Shown here piece by piece: positions 43,785-52,507 of a stretch of DNA of 64,000 bases. Source of the stretch: an uncultured Tenacibaculum sp. (GTDB lineage: Bacteria; Bacteroidota; Bacteroidia; Flavobacteriales; Flavobacteriaceae); assembly GCA_947493285.1 (NCBI GenBank), contig CANLQH010000002.1, positions 638,062 to 702,061 on the forward strand, given 5' to 3'. Every line of letters begins with the position of its first letter. The first letter of the stretch is position 1. A model generated the notes under the pieces. That model made no database searches. It was given only the letters and a program-made list of their open reading frames with translations, and had not been told where the DNA came from. The position numbers and the translations under genes were made by a program.

Positions 43785-44369
43785 ATGAATAAAACATCAA
43801 AAGAGTTTTTTGCACACGAAACAGCAGTAATAGATGAAAATTGTATTATTGGTAAAGGAACAAAAATTTGGCATTTTAGCCATATAATGCCAAACAGTGT
43901 TATTGGTGAAGATTGTAATATTGGTCAAAATGTAGTAATATCTCCTAAAGTAGAATTAGGTAGAAATGTAAAAGTTCAAAATAATGTTTCTATTTATACA
44001 GGTGTAATTTGTGAAGATGATGTTTTTTTAGGGCCATCAATGGTTTTTACGAATGTGATTAATCCTAGAAGTGCTATAAAAAGACAAGATCAATATTTAG
44101 AAACGATAGTTAAAAGAGGAGCAAGTATTGGTGCTAATGCAACTATAGTATGTGGTAATAATATTGGTAAATATGCTTTTGTTGGTGCAGGAGCTGTAGT
44201 TACAAAAGAAATTTTGCCTTATGCCTTGGTTGTAGGCAATCCATCAAAACAAATAGGATGGGTTAGTGAGTATGGTCATCGATTAAATTTTGATGAGAAC
44301 GGAGAAGCAACTTGTGCTGAAAGTAATCAAAAATATTTATTAAAAGATAATAAAGTAGTTAGGTGTTAA
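43785..44369 (+). CDS. Left-handed beta-helix N-acetyltransferase (WbpD/WlbB-like)
   Basis: 194 aa. Hexapeptide repeats run through the protein (I-G-K-G-T-K-I-W, I-G-E-D-C-N-I-G-Q-N-V, I-G-A-N-A-T-I-V-C-G-N-N-I-G) and the segment W-H-F-S-H-I-M near 30 is typical of UDP-2-acetamido-3-amino-2,3-dideoxyglucuronate N-acetyltransferase. It would make a di-N-acetylated uronic acid for surface polysaccharide. The ATG at 43785 is chosen since the TTG at 43761 lies in the terminator. Its pathway partners are not next to it. Confidence 0.9.
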   Translation: MNKTSKEFFAHETAVIDENCIIGKGTKIWHFSHIMPNSVIGEDCNIGQNVVISPKVELGRNVKVQNNVSIYTGVICEDDVFLGPSMVFTNVINPRSAIKRQDQYLETIVKRGASIGANATIVCGNNIGKYAFVGAGAVVTKEILPYALVVGNPSKQIGWVSEYGHRLNFDENGEATCAESNQKYLLKDNKVVRC

Positions 44370-44450
44370 CTAATCGTTTTGAATAGGTTAAAATTTTTTT
44401 AATCTTTTTCTAAAGATTATTTGCAGATAACAAAATGTTATTTATATTTG

Positions 44451-44480
44451 AGAAGTGGTTGAAAAACCACTTCTTTTTCT
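44451..44480 (+). terminator. Terminator after the N-acetyltransferase
   Basis: 10-bp stem AGAAGTGGTT / AACCACTTCT with a GAAA loop and T-rich tail on the plus strand. Confidence 0.85.
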
Positions 44481-44483
44481 TTT

Positions 44484-45854
44484 TCATAGCAATTTTTCCC
44501 ACTCAGATTTTTGAGTGGGTTTTTTTATGAATAATTCCCAGATTAAAAATCCGTAAACAAAAACATATTCTATTCCTACAAACCATAAATTTTCTTTCCA
44601 TGGAGTGTTTGCATAAGCTTGATAGCTTAGAATAATAATGATACTCCAAATTAAAGGGAACCTGTATTTTGTAAAAACAGATAGAATTAATAAAGTCGCG
44701 ATGTACCATGGATGCATTGTAGTAGTGGTAAAGTAATAAAAAGACAACCCAAATAGCATAGCTGTGATGAGCTCTTTAATTGACCTGTTTTTTCTAAAAA
44801 ATGTAATGCCTATCAAAAAAAGGACAGTTAAAACGGGAGCTATTTTACCAATAATAGCAATCTCGTTATAACCTCTAAACAGGTAGCCTATTTCTCTAGC
44901 GATATAATAAAAGCTAGCATTAAATTCGAAATTACGAAACCATAATCCGACAGAATTAGTATAATTAACAATTAATTCAGACGAGTAAAAAGGAAGAAAC
45001 AGCATTATAATAGTTATAAAAACGATTAAGTAAAACCCAATAAGTTTTTTGAAACCATTAAAAAATGAAACTTCTTTATTTATAAACCATTGAAAAAACA
45101 ATGGTAAGAATAATAGAGGAATCAACTTAACTGATACAGAGCAAGCTAATAAAATTGCTGCCCAAAGCCATTTTTTTTGATGTAGTTTATATAAGCTCCA
45201 TATTAAGAAGAAAAGCATTACAGGTTCAAAGTGTAGGTTACCTGTCATTTCTATAATTATAAACGGGTTTAAAGCGTATAAAAAGATGTTATGAACCGAT
45301 AGGTTTAAGTTTTCTAAAAGTTTTTTTCCGAAATATATAATTCCAATGTCAGCTAAGATGACAATAATTCGCATTACTATTACAGAACCTAAAATACTGT
45401 TGTTTGAAAATAATGCAGCAATAAAAAAACAAAATTGATTTATAGGAGGGTAATTGGTATAATGACTACCGTTCATTTTACCCATACCATTATATAAATC
45501 TACCGATTGATTTATGGGGTTTTTAAGTTGTTCAATAAAAGTTTCTGGTAAAGATAAATAAGGGTTAAATCCTTCAAATATCATTCTTCCATCCCAAATG
45601 AATCGATAAAAATCTTGAGATAAATTAGGGATTGCAAAGAGAAAAACTAATCGAAATAAAATTGAAAATCCAACTAGTAACTTAAAATCATTAGTGTTTT
45701 TTTTCCATAAAAAGTAAGCAAAAACAAAGAGAGAAAACCACAAGAAAAGTAGTTTTGAAAACTCAGTCCTTTCAAGGAAATAAGCAAAATAAAAATATAG
45801 TAATAAGCTAAAAAATACAATTAACTGATTACTATATTTCTTAATGAAACTCAT
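44484..45854 (-). CDS. Polytopic membrane glycosyltransferase (GT87/mannosyltransferase-like)
   Basis: 456 aa with about ten or more membrane helices. An Asp-containing loop after helix three, Q-D-F-Y-R-F-I-W-D-G near 80-90 followed by F-N-P-Y, is typical of polyprenyl-phosphate-sugar-dependent GT-C enzymes. It would transfer a mannose or glucose residue on the outer face of the inner membrane. It is the last gene of a six-gene minus-strand run and overlaps the GT2 gene upstream by one base. A plus-strand terminator lies in its final codons. Confidence 0.88.
   Translation of the reverse strand: MSFIKKYSNQLIVFFSLLLYFYFAYFLERTEFSKLLFLWFSLFVFAYFLWKKNTNDFKLLVGFSILFRLVFLFAIPNLSQDFYRFIWDGRMIFEGFNPYLSLPETFIEQLKNPINQSVDLYNGMGKMNGSHYTNYPPINQFCFFIAALFSNNSILGSVIVMRIIVILADIGIIYFGKKLLENLNLSVHNIFLYALNPFIIIEMTGNLHFEPVMLFFLIWSLYKLHQKKWLWAAILLACSVSVKLIPLLFLPLFFQWFINKEVSFFNGFKKLIGFYLIVFITIIMLFLPFYSSELIVNYTNSVGLWFRNFEFNASFYYIAREIGYLFRGYNEIAIIGKIAPVLTVLFLIGITFFRKNRSIKELITAMLFGLSFYYFTTTTMHPWYIATLLILSVFTKYRFPLIWSIIIILSYQAYANTPWKENLWFVGIEYVFVYGFLIWELFIKKPTQKSEWEKLL
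44498..44526 (+). terminator. Second plus-strand terminator, inside the end of the convergent gene
   Basis: 8-bp stem CCCACTCA / TGAGTGGG followed by seven T residues on the plus strand. It overlaps the last codons of the convergent glycosyltransferase. Confidence 0.75.
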
Positions 45855-47344
45855 TATGCTTTTGAAAATATCGATTTAAAAAATACATAACCAAAGCCAA
45901 CAAATAGCATTAAATGAAAAGGGAATAAACCAAAGTCACCTCCTTGATTCCCAACGATAAAAGCACTATACATACCAAAAGCAAAATAGATAGTTAACAA
46001 GCCTTCAATAACAACGTTTGCAGAAATGTTTTTGTTTATATATTTGTTGTTTTTCCAGCCGTCTTTTAATGATTTTATATTGAATTTAGGGGTTCTTACA
46101 AATTCACTTTTTTTACCAAAATGGCCTTCTAAAACAGCAATTGTATTGTGTAAAGAAAATCCCATTGCTATTGAGAAAAAAGAGAGAAAAGCACCTATAT
46201 ATTTAATAAAATTAACAAAACCACCACCATAGGTACGTTTGTACATAAACCAATAACAGATAAAGAATATTAATGTACTAATGATGAAAAAGCTCATCAC
46301 TAAAAAGTACATTTTTAAATGAGCATATTCATTTTTTATATACAACATTGGAATGCTTAATATTGCTACCAAAAAAATACAAGTAAACATAGAGCTGTTT
46401 AGCAAATGTAAAACTCCATGAATCTTGGTTTTAAAAGAGATGTTATTGCTAGTAACAATACGACTAAGCATTTTCTGAAAATTTTCAGCTCCACCTTTAT
46501 TCCAACGAAATTGCTGAGATCTTGCAGCACTAATTACCACAGGTAACTCAGCCGGAGTTTCAACATTTTCTAAATATTTAAATTTCCAATTTTTTAATTG
46601 CGCTCTATAACTTAAATCTAAATCTTCAGTTAAAGTATCTCCTTCCCAATTTCCAGCATCATAAACACATTCTTTACGCCACACACCAGCAGTTCCATTA
46701 AAATTGATAAAATGCCCTTGACTGTTACGACCAACTTGCTCTAAAGTAAAATGAGCATCTAAAGCAAATGCTTGAATTTTAGTTAGTGTAGAATAATTTC
46801 GATTGATGTGTCCCCAGCGGGTTTGTACGACTCCAATTTCAGTATCTTTGAAATAAGGAATTGTTTGCAGTAACCAATCTGTTTGAGGTAAAAAATCAGC
46901 ATCAAAAATGGCAATAAACTCACCTTTGGCTATTTTTAAACCTTCCTTTAATGCACCAGCTTTAAAACCTTGACGATTTTCTCTTCGAATATGTTGAATA
47001 TCCAATCCAGTTTTTTGAAGTTCTTCGATTTGTTTTAGAGTAGAAACTACAGATTCATCAGTAGAATCATCTAAAACTTGTATTTCTAATTTTTCTCTAG
47101 GATAATCAAGTTTTGCAATATTTTCTAGCAAACGTTCCATTACATATAACTCATTATACACAGGTAATTGTATGGTTACATAAGGAATTTCTTGTGGATT
47201 TGATAAATCGAACTTAGGCGAGTTATCTTCTTTTTTTTGAGCTTTTAAGTAATTAAACAATAGGTTTAATTGCGCCAATGCATATAGTAAAATAAGTACT
47301 AATGATATTGTGTATACTGTAATTATAATATATTCTACAACCAT
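45854..47344 (-). CDS. Processive-type family 2 glycosyltransferase (cellulose-synthase-like)
   Basis: 496 aa. An N-terminal helix, a cytosolic GT-A domain and four C-terminal helices. The GT2 motifs are present: D92-D93, D148-A-D150, T239-E-D and Q277-Q-F-R-W281, the D,D,D,QxxRW set of cellulose/hyaluronan-type synthases. It could polymerise a beta-linked glycan or glycosylate a lipid. No PilZ domain is seen. It shares one overlapping base with each neighbour, so three glycosyltransferases are translated together. Confidence 0.93.
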   Translation of the reverse strand: MVVEYIIITVYTISLVLILLYALAQLNLLFNYLKAQKKEDNSPKFDLSNPQEIPYVTIQLPVYNELYVMERLLENIAKLDYPREKLEIQVLDDSTDESVVSTLKQIEELQKTGLDIQHIRRENRQGFKAGALKEGLKIAKGEFIAIFDADFLPQTDWLLQTIPYFKDTEIGVVQTRWGHINRNYSTLTKIQAFALDAHFTLEQVGRNSQGHFINFNGTAGVWRKECVYDAGNWEGDTLTEDLDLSYRAQLKNWKFKYLENVETPAELPVVISAARSQQFRWNKGGAENFQKMLSRIVTSNNISFKTKIHGVLHLLNSSMFTCIFLVAILSIPMLYIKNEYAHLKMYFLVMSFFIISTLIFFICYWFMYKRTYGGGFVNFIKYIGAFLSFFSIAMGFSLHNTIAVLEGHFGKKSEFVRTPKFNIKSLKDGWKNNKYINKNISANVVIEGLLTIYFAFGMYSAFIVGNQGGDFGLFPFHLMLFVGFGYVFFKSIFSKA

Positions 47345-48036
47345 TATTTAAAACTGTATTTAAAGATCCAACCTAAAATTTTTACGCCGGCTAAGATACT
47401 ACCTTTTACGGTTCCAGAAACCTTTGAAACACCTATTCGATTTCTGTATTTCATAGGGATTTCTGTATACGATAGTTTTTGTTTTAACGCTTTTAATTGC
47501 ATCTCAACTGTCCATCCGTAGGTTTTGTCTTCCATGTTTAAAGCAAGTAACTTATTATACTTTATAGCTCTAAAAGGACCTAAATCTGTAAACTTAGCTC
47601 CAAAGAACAACTTCATTAAAAAGGTAGCTAACCAATTACCAAAAATTTGTTGAGGAGTCATTGAACCTTGCTCACGTAGTCGTTTTACACGAGCGCCTAT
47701 TACAAAATCGATATCATCATTTATAATTGGTTCTACTAATTCGGTAAGTTGTTCTGGGTAATCAGAGTAATCGCCATCTAAAAAAACAATAATATCTGGT
47801 TTGTTTTCTTGCTCAGAAATATATTCCATTCCTTTTAAGCATGCATATCCGTAACCTTTTCTGTTTTCTTGTAAAACAGTAGCTCCAACTTTTTTAGCAT
47901 TAACTTCTGTATTGTCTGTTGAATTATTGCTTATAACAATTACTTCACTTACAATAGAAGGAATGTCATTAATTACGTTTGCAATTGAATCTTGCTCATT
48001 GTAAGCAGGAATAATAACTTTAATAGTTTGGCTCAT
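47344..48036 (-). CDS. Family 2 glycosyltransferase (DPM1/polyprenyl-phosphate type)
   Basis: 230 aa. GT-A fold starting I-K-V-I-I-P-A-Y-N-E-Q-D-S and F-L-D-G-D-Y-S-D-Y-P near 86 (DxD). G-P-F-R-A-I-K near 153 and Y-G-W-T-V-E-M-Q near 172 are typical of dolichol-phosphate-mannose-synthase-like enzymes. No membrane helices. It may make the polyprenyl-phosphate sugar used by the GT87-like protein downstream. Confidence 0.92.
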   Translation of the reverse strand: MSQTIKVIIPAYNEQDSIANVINDIPSIVSEVIVISNNSTDNTEVNAKKVGATVLQENRKGYGYACLKGMEYISEQENKPDIIVFLDGDYSDYPEQLTELVEPIINDDIDFVIGARVKRLREQGSMTPQQIFGNWLATFLMKLFFGAKFTDLGPFRAIKYNKLLALNMEDKTYGWTVEMQLKALKQKLSYTEIPMKYRNRIGVSKVSGTVKGSILAGVKILGWIFKYSFK

Positions 48037-48039
48037 TGG

Positions 48040-48516
48040 TTATTTTAAATCCTTAAGACTGTTATCTTCTTTAAAAGAGGAAAAACTCGACCATTCATTA
48101 ATTTTTTTTCCGTCTTTAAATTGAATAGCTTTTATTAGTTTTTGTTTTTTATACAATAAACAATACCCGTTTTTCTTGTTGTTTTTTATCTGACATTTAT
48201 GATTAACGTTTCCTTTTTTATCATAAAACAACCACCACTTATTTTGTTTACCGTTAATAAAATGTCCTTCTTTTTCTTTAGAAGCATCTTTGCGATAAAA
48301 ATACCAATATTTATTTGGAAGATTCTTTTTAAAACGCCCTTCTTTTTTTAGTTGACCATTTTTATAGTAAAACTTCCAGTAACCATTTTTTTGATTGTTT
48401 GTTTTCCATCCTTCTTCTTTTAAATTTCCATTTTTAAAAAATATTTTATGATATTCTTTTTGAGAAAATAAAGAAGTAGAAATAATAAAAATGACTATAA
48501 ATAACCTATTTTTCAT
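48040..48516 (-). CDS. Secreted MORN-repeat (YwqK-like) protein
   Basis: 158 aa with a signal peptide (1-18). It consists of about five MORN-type repeats with G-Y-W-K-F-Y-Y-K-N-G-Q-L-K-K-E-G-like units. Very Lys-rich. Similar proteins are sometimes labelled YwqK antitoxins, but no toxin gene is present. It overlaps the Fe-S protein gene by 11 bases and is 3 bases from the first glycosyltransferase. Function unknown. Confidence 0.85.
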   Translation of the reverse strand: MKNRLFIVIFIISTSLFSQKEYHKIFFKNGNLKEEGWKTNNQKNGYWKFYYKNGQLKKEGRFKKNLPNKYWYFYRKDASKEKEGHFINGKQNKWWLFYDKKGNVNHKCQIKNNKKNGYCLLYKKQKLIKAIQFKDGKKINEWSSFSSFKEDNSLKDLK

Positions 48517-50125
48517 TGACTAATTTCATCAAATCTACATCATTTCCTAATAAAACATCTGTAGGGTTGATACGTCCTTTTTCAGGTCCGTTCTCTAATT
48601 TTAAAACTCCACGTGGGCAAACTGCTGAACAGATACCACAACCAACGCAACTAGCTCTAACAATATTTTCTCCTTTTTGAGCATAAGCACGTACGTCTAT
48701 TCCTTGCTCACAATAAGTAGAGCAGTTTCCACAAGAAATACATTGACCACCATTTGTAGTAATTCTAAAACGAGATTTAAAACGTTGTACCAATCCCAAA
48801 TAAGCAGCTAGAGGGCAGCCAAAACGACACCAAACTCTATTACCAAAAATTGGGTAAAAACCTGTTCCGATAACCCCAGCAAACCAAGCTCCAATTAAGA
48901 AACTGTATGTGTCTTTAATCCATTGAGATTTTATGCCAATAAACGATTCTGCACCTGTAAAATAACAATACAAAGTAACCAAAGTCATTACTAAGGAGAA
49001 TACTAACACAGAGTGAATTAACCATCTTTCTAATTTCCATGCATTTAAACTTTTATCTGAATGTTGGCGATATGGGTCACCTAAAGTTTCGGCTAAACCA
49101 CCACAGCCACAAACCCAAGAACAATACCATCTTTTCCCGAAGAAGTATACCATTACTGGAACAATTATAAGAGTAAGTACAATTCCCCAGATTAAAATGA
49201 ATAATCCGATTCCTCCACTATTTCGTAAGCTATCTAAATTCCATTCAAAAAAGAAATCGTAATCTAAAGGGAAAGCATTTTTAAAATCATATCCAGGCAT
49301 GTTTAAACTAGTCATGATTTCTGGGATTAAGAATGCAAATACAATTTGGAAAAATAATACCGAAGTTGTTCTTATAATTTGATACTTATTGTGCCTGTAT
49401 TTTATATACATTCTAACGCCCATAACAAGCATTATAATACAATACAAGAATCCGTATACAAACCATTGAGAGGCTTCTCCTCCGTTTAATGATTTACTAA
49501 TTGGATCTAAAATATAAGTCCAGTTTACAATGTAATCTGGCATAAAATATAATACCAAATAAAAAGAAACTAAAAAGATTAAAACTAACCAAGCAATCAA
49601 ACCTTTATTGGTAGGAGATTCTAAATAAATTCCGTTATTTTTTGTACCTGGTTGTCCTAATAAAATAAGATTTGGAATTATAAATAATAAAGCACCTATG
49701 ATTCCTAGTCCGAAGGTTAAAAACCACATCAATCCTGCATTTTCTTTGATAAAGCCACTACCTGCTTTTTTAGCTAAATTGTAGCTTAATGTATGTGGCT
49801 TCCCGTAGATTTTATATTGGTATTGCTGACCTTTAGCATCCCAGTTTTTTTCTGCATCGTATTTAGCAATTAAATCATCATAATGTTTGTTTGATGTATC
49901 AAAAGCATTTCTAACGTTAGAAGAAAACTCAAAAATGTTTAATTCTTTCCCTACAACAGCTTTAGAAAGTTCTGTTTTAATAATTTCACTTTTATAGCCC
50001 TTTTCAGCTATGAAATTATCAACTTCGGTTTGAGTTAAACTGAAATTACCTGTAAAAATAGATGCTGTAAATATTAATAACCCAATCAAAAAGATTACTA
50101 AACCGGTGTGTTTTATTGCTTTCAT
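48506..50125 (-). CDS. Polytopic 4Fe-4S membrane protein (NosR/CcoG-like)
   Basis: 539 aa. About six membrane helices with cysteine motifs on the cytosolic side: W-Y-C-S-W-V-C-G-C-G near 343 and W-C-R-F-G-C-P near 432, then two classical 4Fe-4S clusters near 458-510 (C-I-S-C-G-N-C-S-T-Y-C and C-V-G-C-G-I-C-S-A-V-C-P). It should pass electrons across or along the inner membrane. It follows the FAD oxidoreductase gene by 5 bases, so the pair probably forms an electron-transfer chain. Confidence 0.93.
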   Translation of the reverse strand: MKAIKHTGLVIFLIGLLIFTASIFTGNFSLTQTEVDNFIAEKGYKSEIIKTELSKAVVGKELNIFEFSSNVRNAFDTSNKHYDDLIAKYDAEKNWDAKGQQYQYKIYGKPHTLSYNLAKKAGSGFIKENAGLMWFLTFGLGIIGALLFIIPNLILLGQPGTKNNGIYLESPTNKGLIAWLVLIFLVSFYLVLYFMPDYIVNWTYILDPISKSLNGGEASQWFVYGFLYCIIMLVMGVRMYIKYRHNKYQIIRTTSVLFFQIVFAFLIPEIMTSLNMPGYDFKNAFPLDYDFFFEWNLDSLRNSGGIGLFILIWGIVLTLIIVPVMVYFFGKRWYCSWVCGCGGLAETLGDPYRQHSDKSLNAWKLERWLIHSVLVFSLVMTLVTLYCYFTGAESFIGIKSQWIKDTYSFLIGAWFAGVIGTGFYPIFGNRVWCRFGCPLAAYLGLVQRFKSRFRITTNGGQCISCGNCSTYCEQGIDVRAYAQKGENIVRASCVGCGICSAVCPRGVLKLENGPEKGRINPTDVLLGNDVDLMKLVNEK

Positions 50126-50130
50126 ATATT

Positions 50131-51471
50131 TTACGCGCTAAAAATTCGTTTCCAGCTTTTCTTTTTAAGTTGAATATTAGTGTTATTTTCTTTGTTGAAT
50201 TTCGCTACGATTTCTGGTTCGTGAAGTTTGTAAAATTCAGGGTCGAAGTTGGCATCAGCTAAATGTTCTAAGACATATTCTACCGAACGTTTTTCTGTGA
50301 GTATTTTATCAAAAAACTCGTGACGCATTCTAATTCCGAAATTATTTATTCCAATAAATTCGTGCGTCTTTTTATCGTAGTTGATATGAATGCATTTTTT
50401 ACCACTTTCGTGTTCCCAATAAAAACGGGCTTCATTTTCTTTTGGTTGTGCCCAAACCCAACCGTATGTTTGATACTCAATATCAATAAATTTAGCTGAG
50501 TTAAACCAATGACCTGGTTTGTATTCAATTTTATTACCACAAATAGTTTGTGCTACGGTTTCTCCCATCATTCTACCAGTATACCAAACCGCTTCTATTG
50601 GTCGACGCTGACCAATAGCCTCGTGTTGTTCAGCACAATCACCAATAGCATATACGTCTTTAATATTTGTTTCTAAATAGCGATTTACTTTTACGCCTCT
50701 ACCAGTTTCAATATCAGCATCTTTTATAAAATCGATGTTAGGCGAAACGCCAGCAGTTAAACCTACTACATTACATTCTATTTCTTCTCCAGTTTCTGCA
50801 ATTACAACTGATTTTACTTGTCCGTTATTATCAGATTTAATTTCTTTTAAGTTTACACCTAAACGTAAGTCGATATGATTTTCTATAATCTCACGATTAA
50901 TCATTGCTGATTCTTGGGCGGGTAAAACACCATTCCAAAAACTACTTTCACGAACTAAAAAAGTAACAGGGATATTTCTACTATGTAGCATTTCGGCTAA
51001 TTCAATTCCAATTAATCCACCACCAACAATTACAGCTCTTTTACACGTTGTATTATCAGGAGCATATTTTTCAAGATTCTCTAAATCTTGTTTATGATAC
51101 ATACCCATAACTCCGTTTAAATCTTGTCCTGGCCAGCCAAACTTATTAGGTTTAGAACCAGTAGCTATGATTAGTTTATCATAAGAAATTGTATCTCCAT
51201 CAGCAAAAAATAACTCTTTTTTATCAGTGTTTATTTCAGAAACGTATCCTTTTTTTAAATCAATATTGTTTTTTTTCCAAAACCAAGGCTCGTATGGTTG
51301 TGTGTGTTCAAATTTCATGTGCCCCATGTATACATACATTAAAGCGGTTCTTGAAAAGAAAAAATCGGTTTCTGCCGATACGATAGTGATTTTTTTATCT
51401 GATAATTTTCTGATATGCCTTGCAGCAGTAACACCAGAAATTCCATTACCAATAATAACAACGTGTTCCAT
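50131..51471 (-). CDS. NAD(P)/FAD-dependent oxidoreductase
   Basis: 446 aa. The FAD site G-N-G-I-S-G-V-T-A-A is at 8-17, a second nucleotide site V-G-G-G-L-I-G-I-E-L near 150 and the FAD-binding Y-A-I-G-D-C-A-E near 274. It belongs to the nitrite-reductase/ferredoxin-reductase-like family. It heads the minus-strand run with the Fe-S membrane protein. Electron donor and acceptor are unknown. Confidence 0.93.
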   Translation of the reverse strand: MEHVVIIGNGISGVTAARHIRKLSDKKITIVSAETDFFFSRTALMYVYMGHMKFEHTQPYEPWFWKKNNIDLKKGYVSEINTDKKELFFADGDTISYDKLIIATGSKPNKFGWPGQDLNGVMGMYHKQDLENLEKYAPDNTTCKRAVIVGGGLIGIELAEMLHSRNIPVTFLVRESSFWNGVLPAQESAMINREIIENHIDLRLGVNLKEIKSDNNGQVKSVVIAETGEEIECNVVGLTAGVSPNIDFIKDADIETGRGVKVNRYLETNIKDVYAIGDCAEQHEAIGQRRPIEAVWYTGRMMGETVAQTICGNKIEYKPGHWFNSAKFIDIEYQTYGWVWAQPKENEARFYWEHESGKKCIHINYDKKTHEFIGINNFGIRMRHEFFDKILTEKRSVEYVLEHLADANFDPEFYKLHEPEIVAKFNKENNTNIQLKKKSWKRIFSA

Positions 51472-51611
51472 AAAAGTTGATTTGCGAGTTATGTCGTTGT
51501 TAAAGTTAAGAACTTAAGAGGTGTTATAAATTTAGAATCATTTTAAATAAAAAAGAAAAGTAAGTCTCTCTGCTTTTTATCGACGTAAGTTTTAATCGAA
51601 AATTAATCATT

Positions 51612-52487
51612 ATGAAAAATAATTTTAAAGGCCTTTTTTTTATAGCCTTATTTATTGGTTTAAATTCTTTTGCACAAGACGAAAAAACTGAAGAAAAATC
51701 AAATATTCAAACTTATACACCTTCTAAGCTTTTAAATAAAGGACAATGGGATATAAAATTCTTTAATAACCTATATACTCAAACAAAGTCGGCAGATAAA
51801 GATGGTAATAGTGTTACTGATAAAAATGGAAGATCTAACTTTTTCACTTCTACTATTGAAGCTTTTACAGGAGTTTCTGATGATAATAGAATAAACGTTG
51901 GAGCTATTATTGAGTTCCGTTCTAATACTATTGGAGGTAGACAAGCATTATCGGTTTTTAGTTTAGAAGACACAAATACTGATAGAAAAGGAATTACCTC
52001 TATTGCTCCGGCAATTAAATTCCAGCCTTTAAAAGATGTAGCAAATTTCTCTATTCAATCGGCAGTTCATATTCCTTTAGTAGAAAATGAATCAGAGAAT
52101 GGGGTGTTTTTAGATCAATCTTCTTGGATCTTTCAAAATAGATTTTTCTACGATTATACTTTTGATAGTGGTGATTGGCAATTATTTACAGAATTAAATA
52201 CAGAATATAGCTTTGGTGAAGAAACAAGTTTTGCTAACAATACATTTTTATTAGCACCTGGTGTATTTTTAAGTTATTTTCCATCTGATAAATCTACGGT
52301 TTTAGGTTTTGTACAACATTCTCAACGTTTCGGAGATTTTACACAAGATTATACAGCTTTAGGATTAGGAGGGAAGTATCAACTATCAAAAGTATTAAAC
52401 CTAGAAGTGTTGTATAGTAAATTTGTAAGAGGAACAGATAATGGTTTAGGCCAAAGCTTTAATTTAGGCTTAAGAGCATTATTTTAA
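51612..52487 (+). CDS. Outer-membrane beta-barrel protein
   Basis: 291 aa with a signal peptide (1-21, ending N-S-F-A-Q). The rest shows alternating amphipathic strands (G-Q-W-D-I-K-F-F-N-N-L-Y, W-Q-L-F-T-E-L-N-T-E-Y-S-F) and ends in N-L-G-L-R-A-L-F with a terminal Phe, the mark of a barrel. No plug domain. It may be a small pore. It is the first gene of a plus-strand run with the GH113-like gene 20 bases downstream. Confidence 0.88.
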   Translation: MKNNFKGLFFIALFIGLNSFAQDEKTEEKSNIQTYTPSKLLNKGQWDIKFFNNLYTQTKSADKDGNSVTDKNGRSNFFTSTIEAFTGVSDDNRINVGAIIEFRSNTIGGRQALSVFSLEDTNTDRKGITSIAPAIKFQPLKDVANFSIQSAVHIPLVENESENGVFLDQSSWIFQNRFFYDYTFDSGDWQLFTELNTEYSFGEETSFANNTFLLAPGVFLSYFPSDKSTVLGFVQHSQRFGDFTQDYTALGLGGKYQLSKVLNLEVLYSKFVRGTDNGLGQSFNLGLRALF

Positions 52488-52507
52488 AAAGATGTAAATT
52501 AGGAGTT

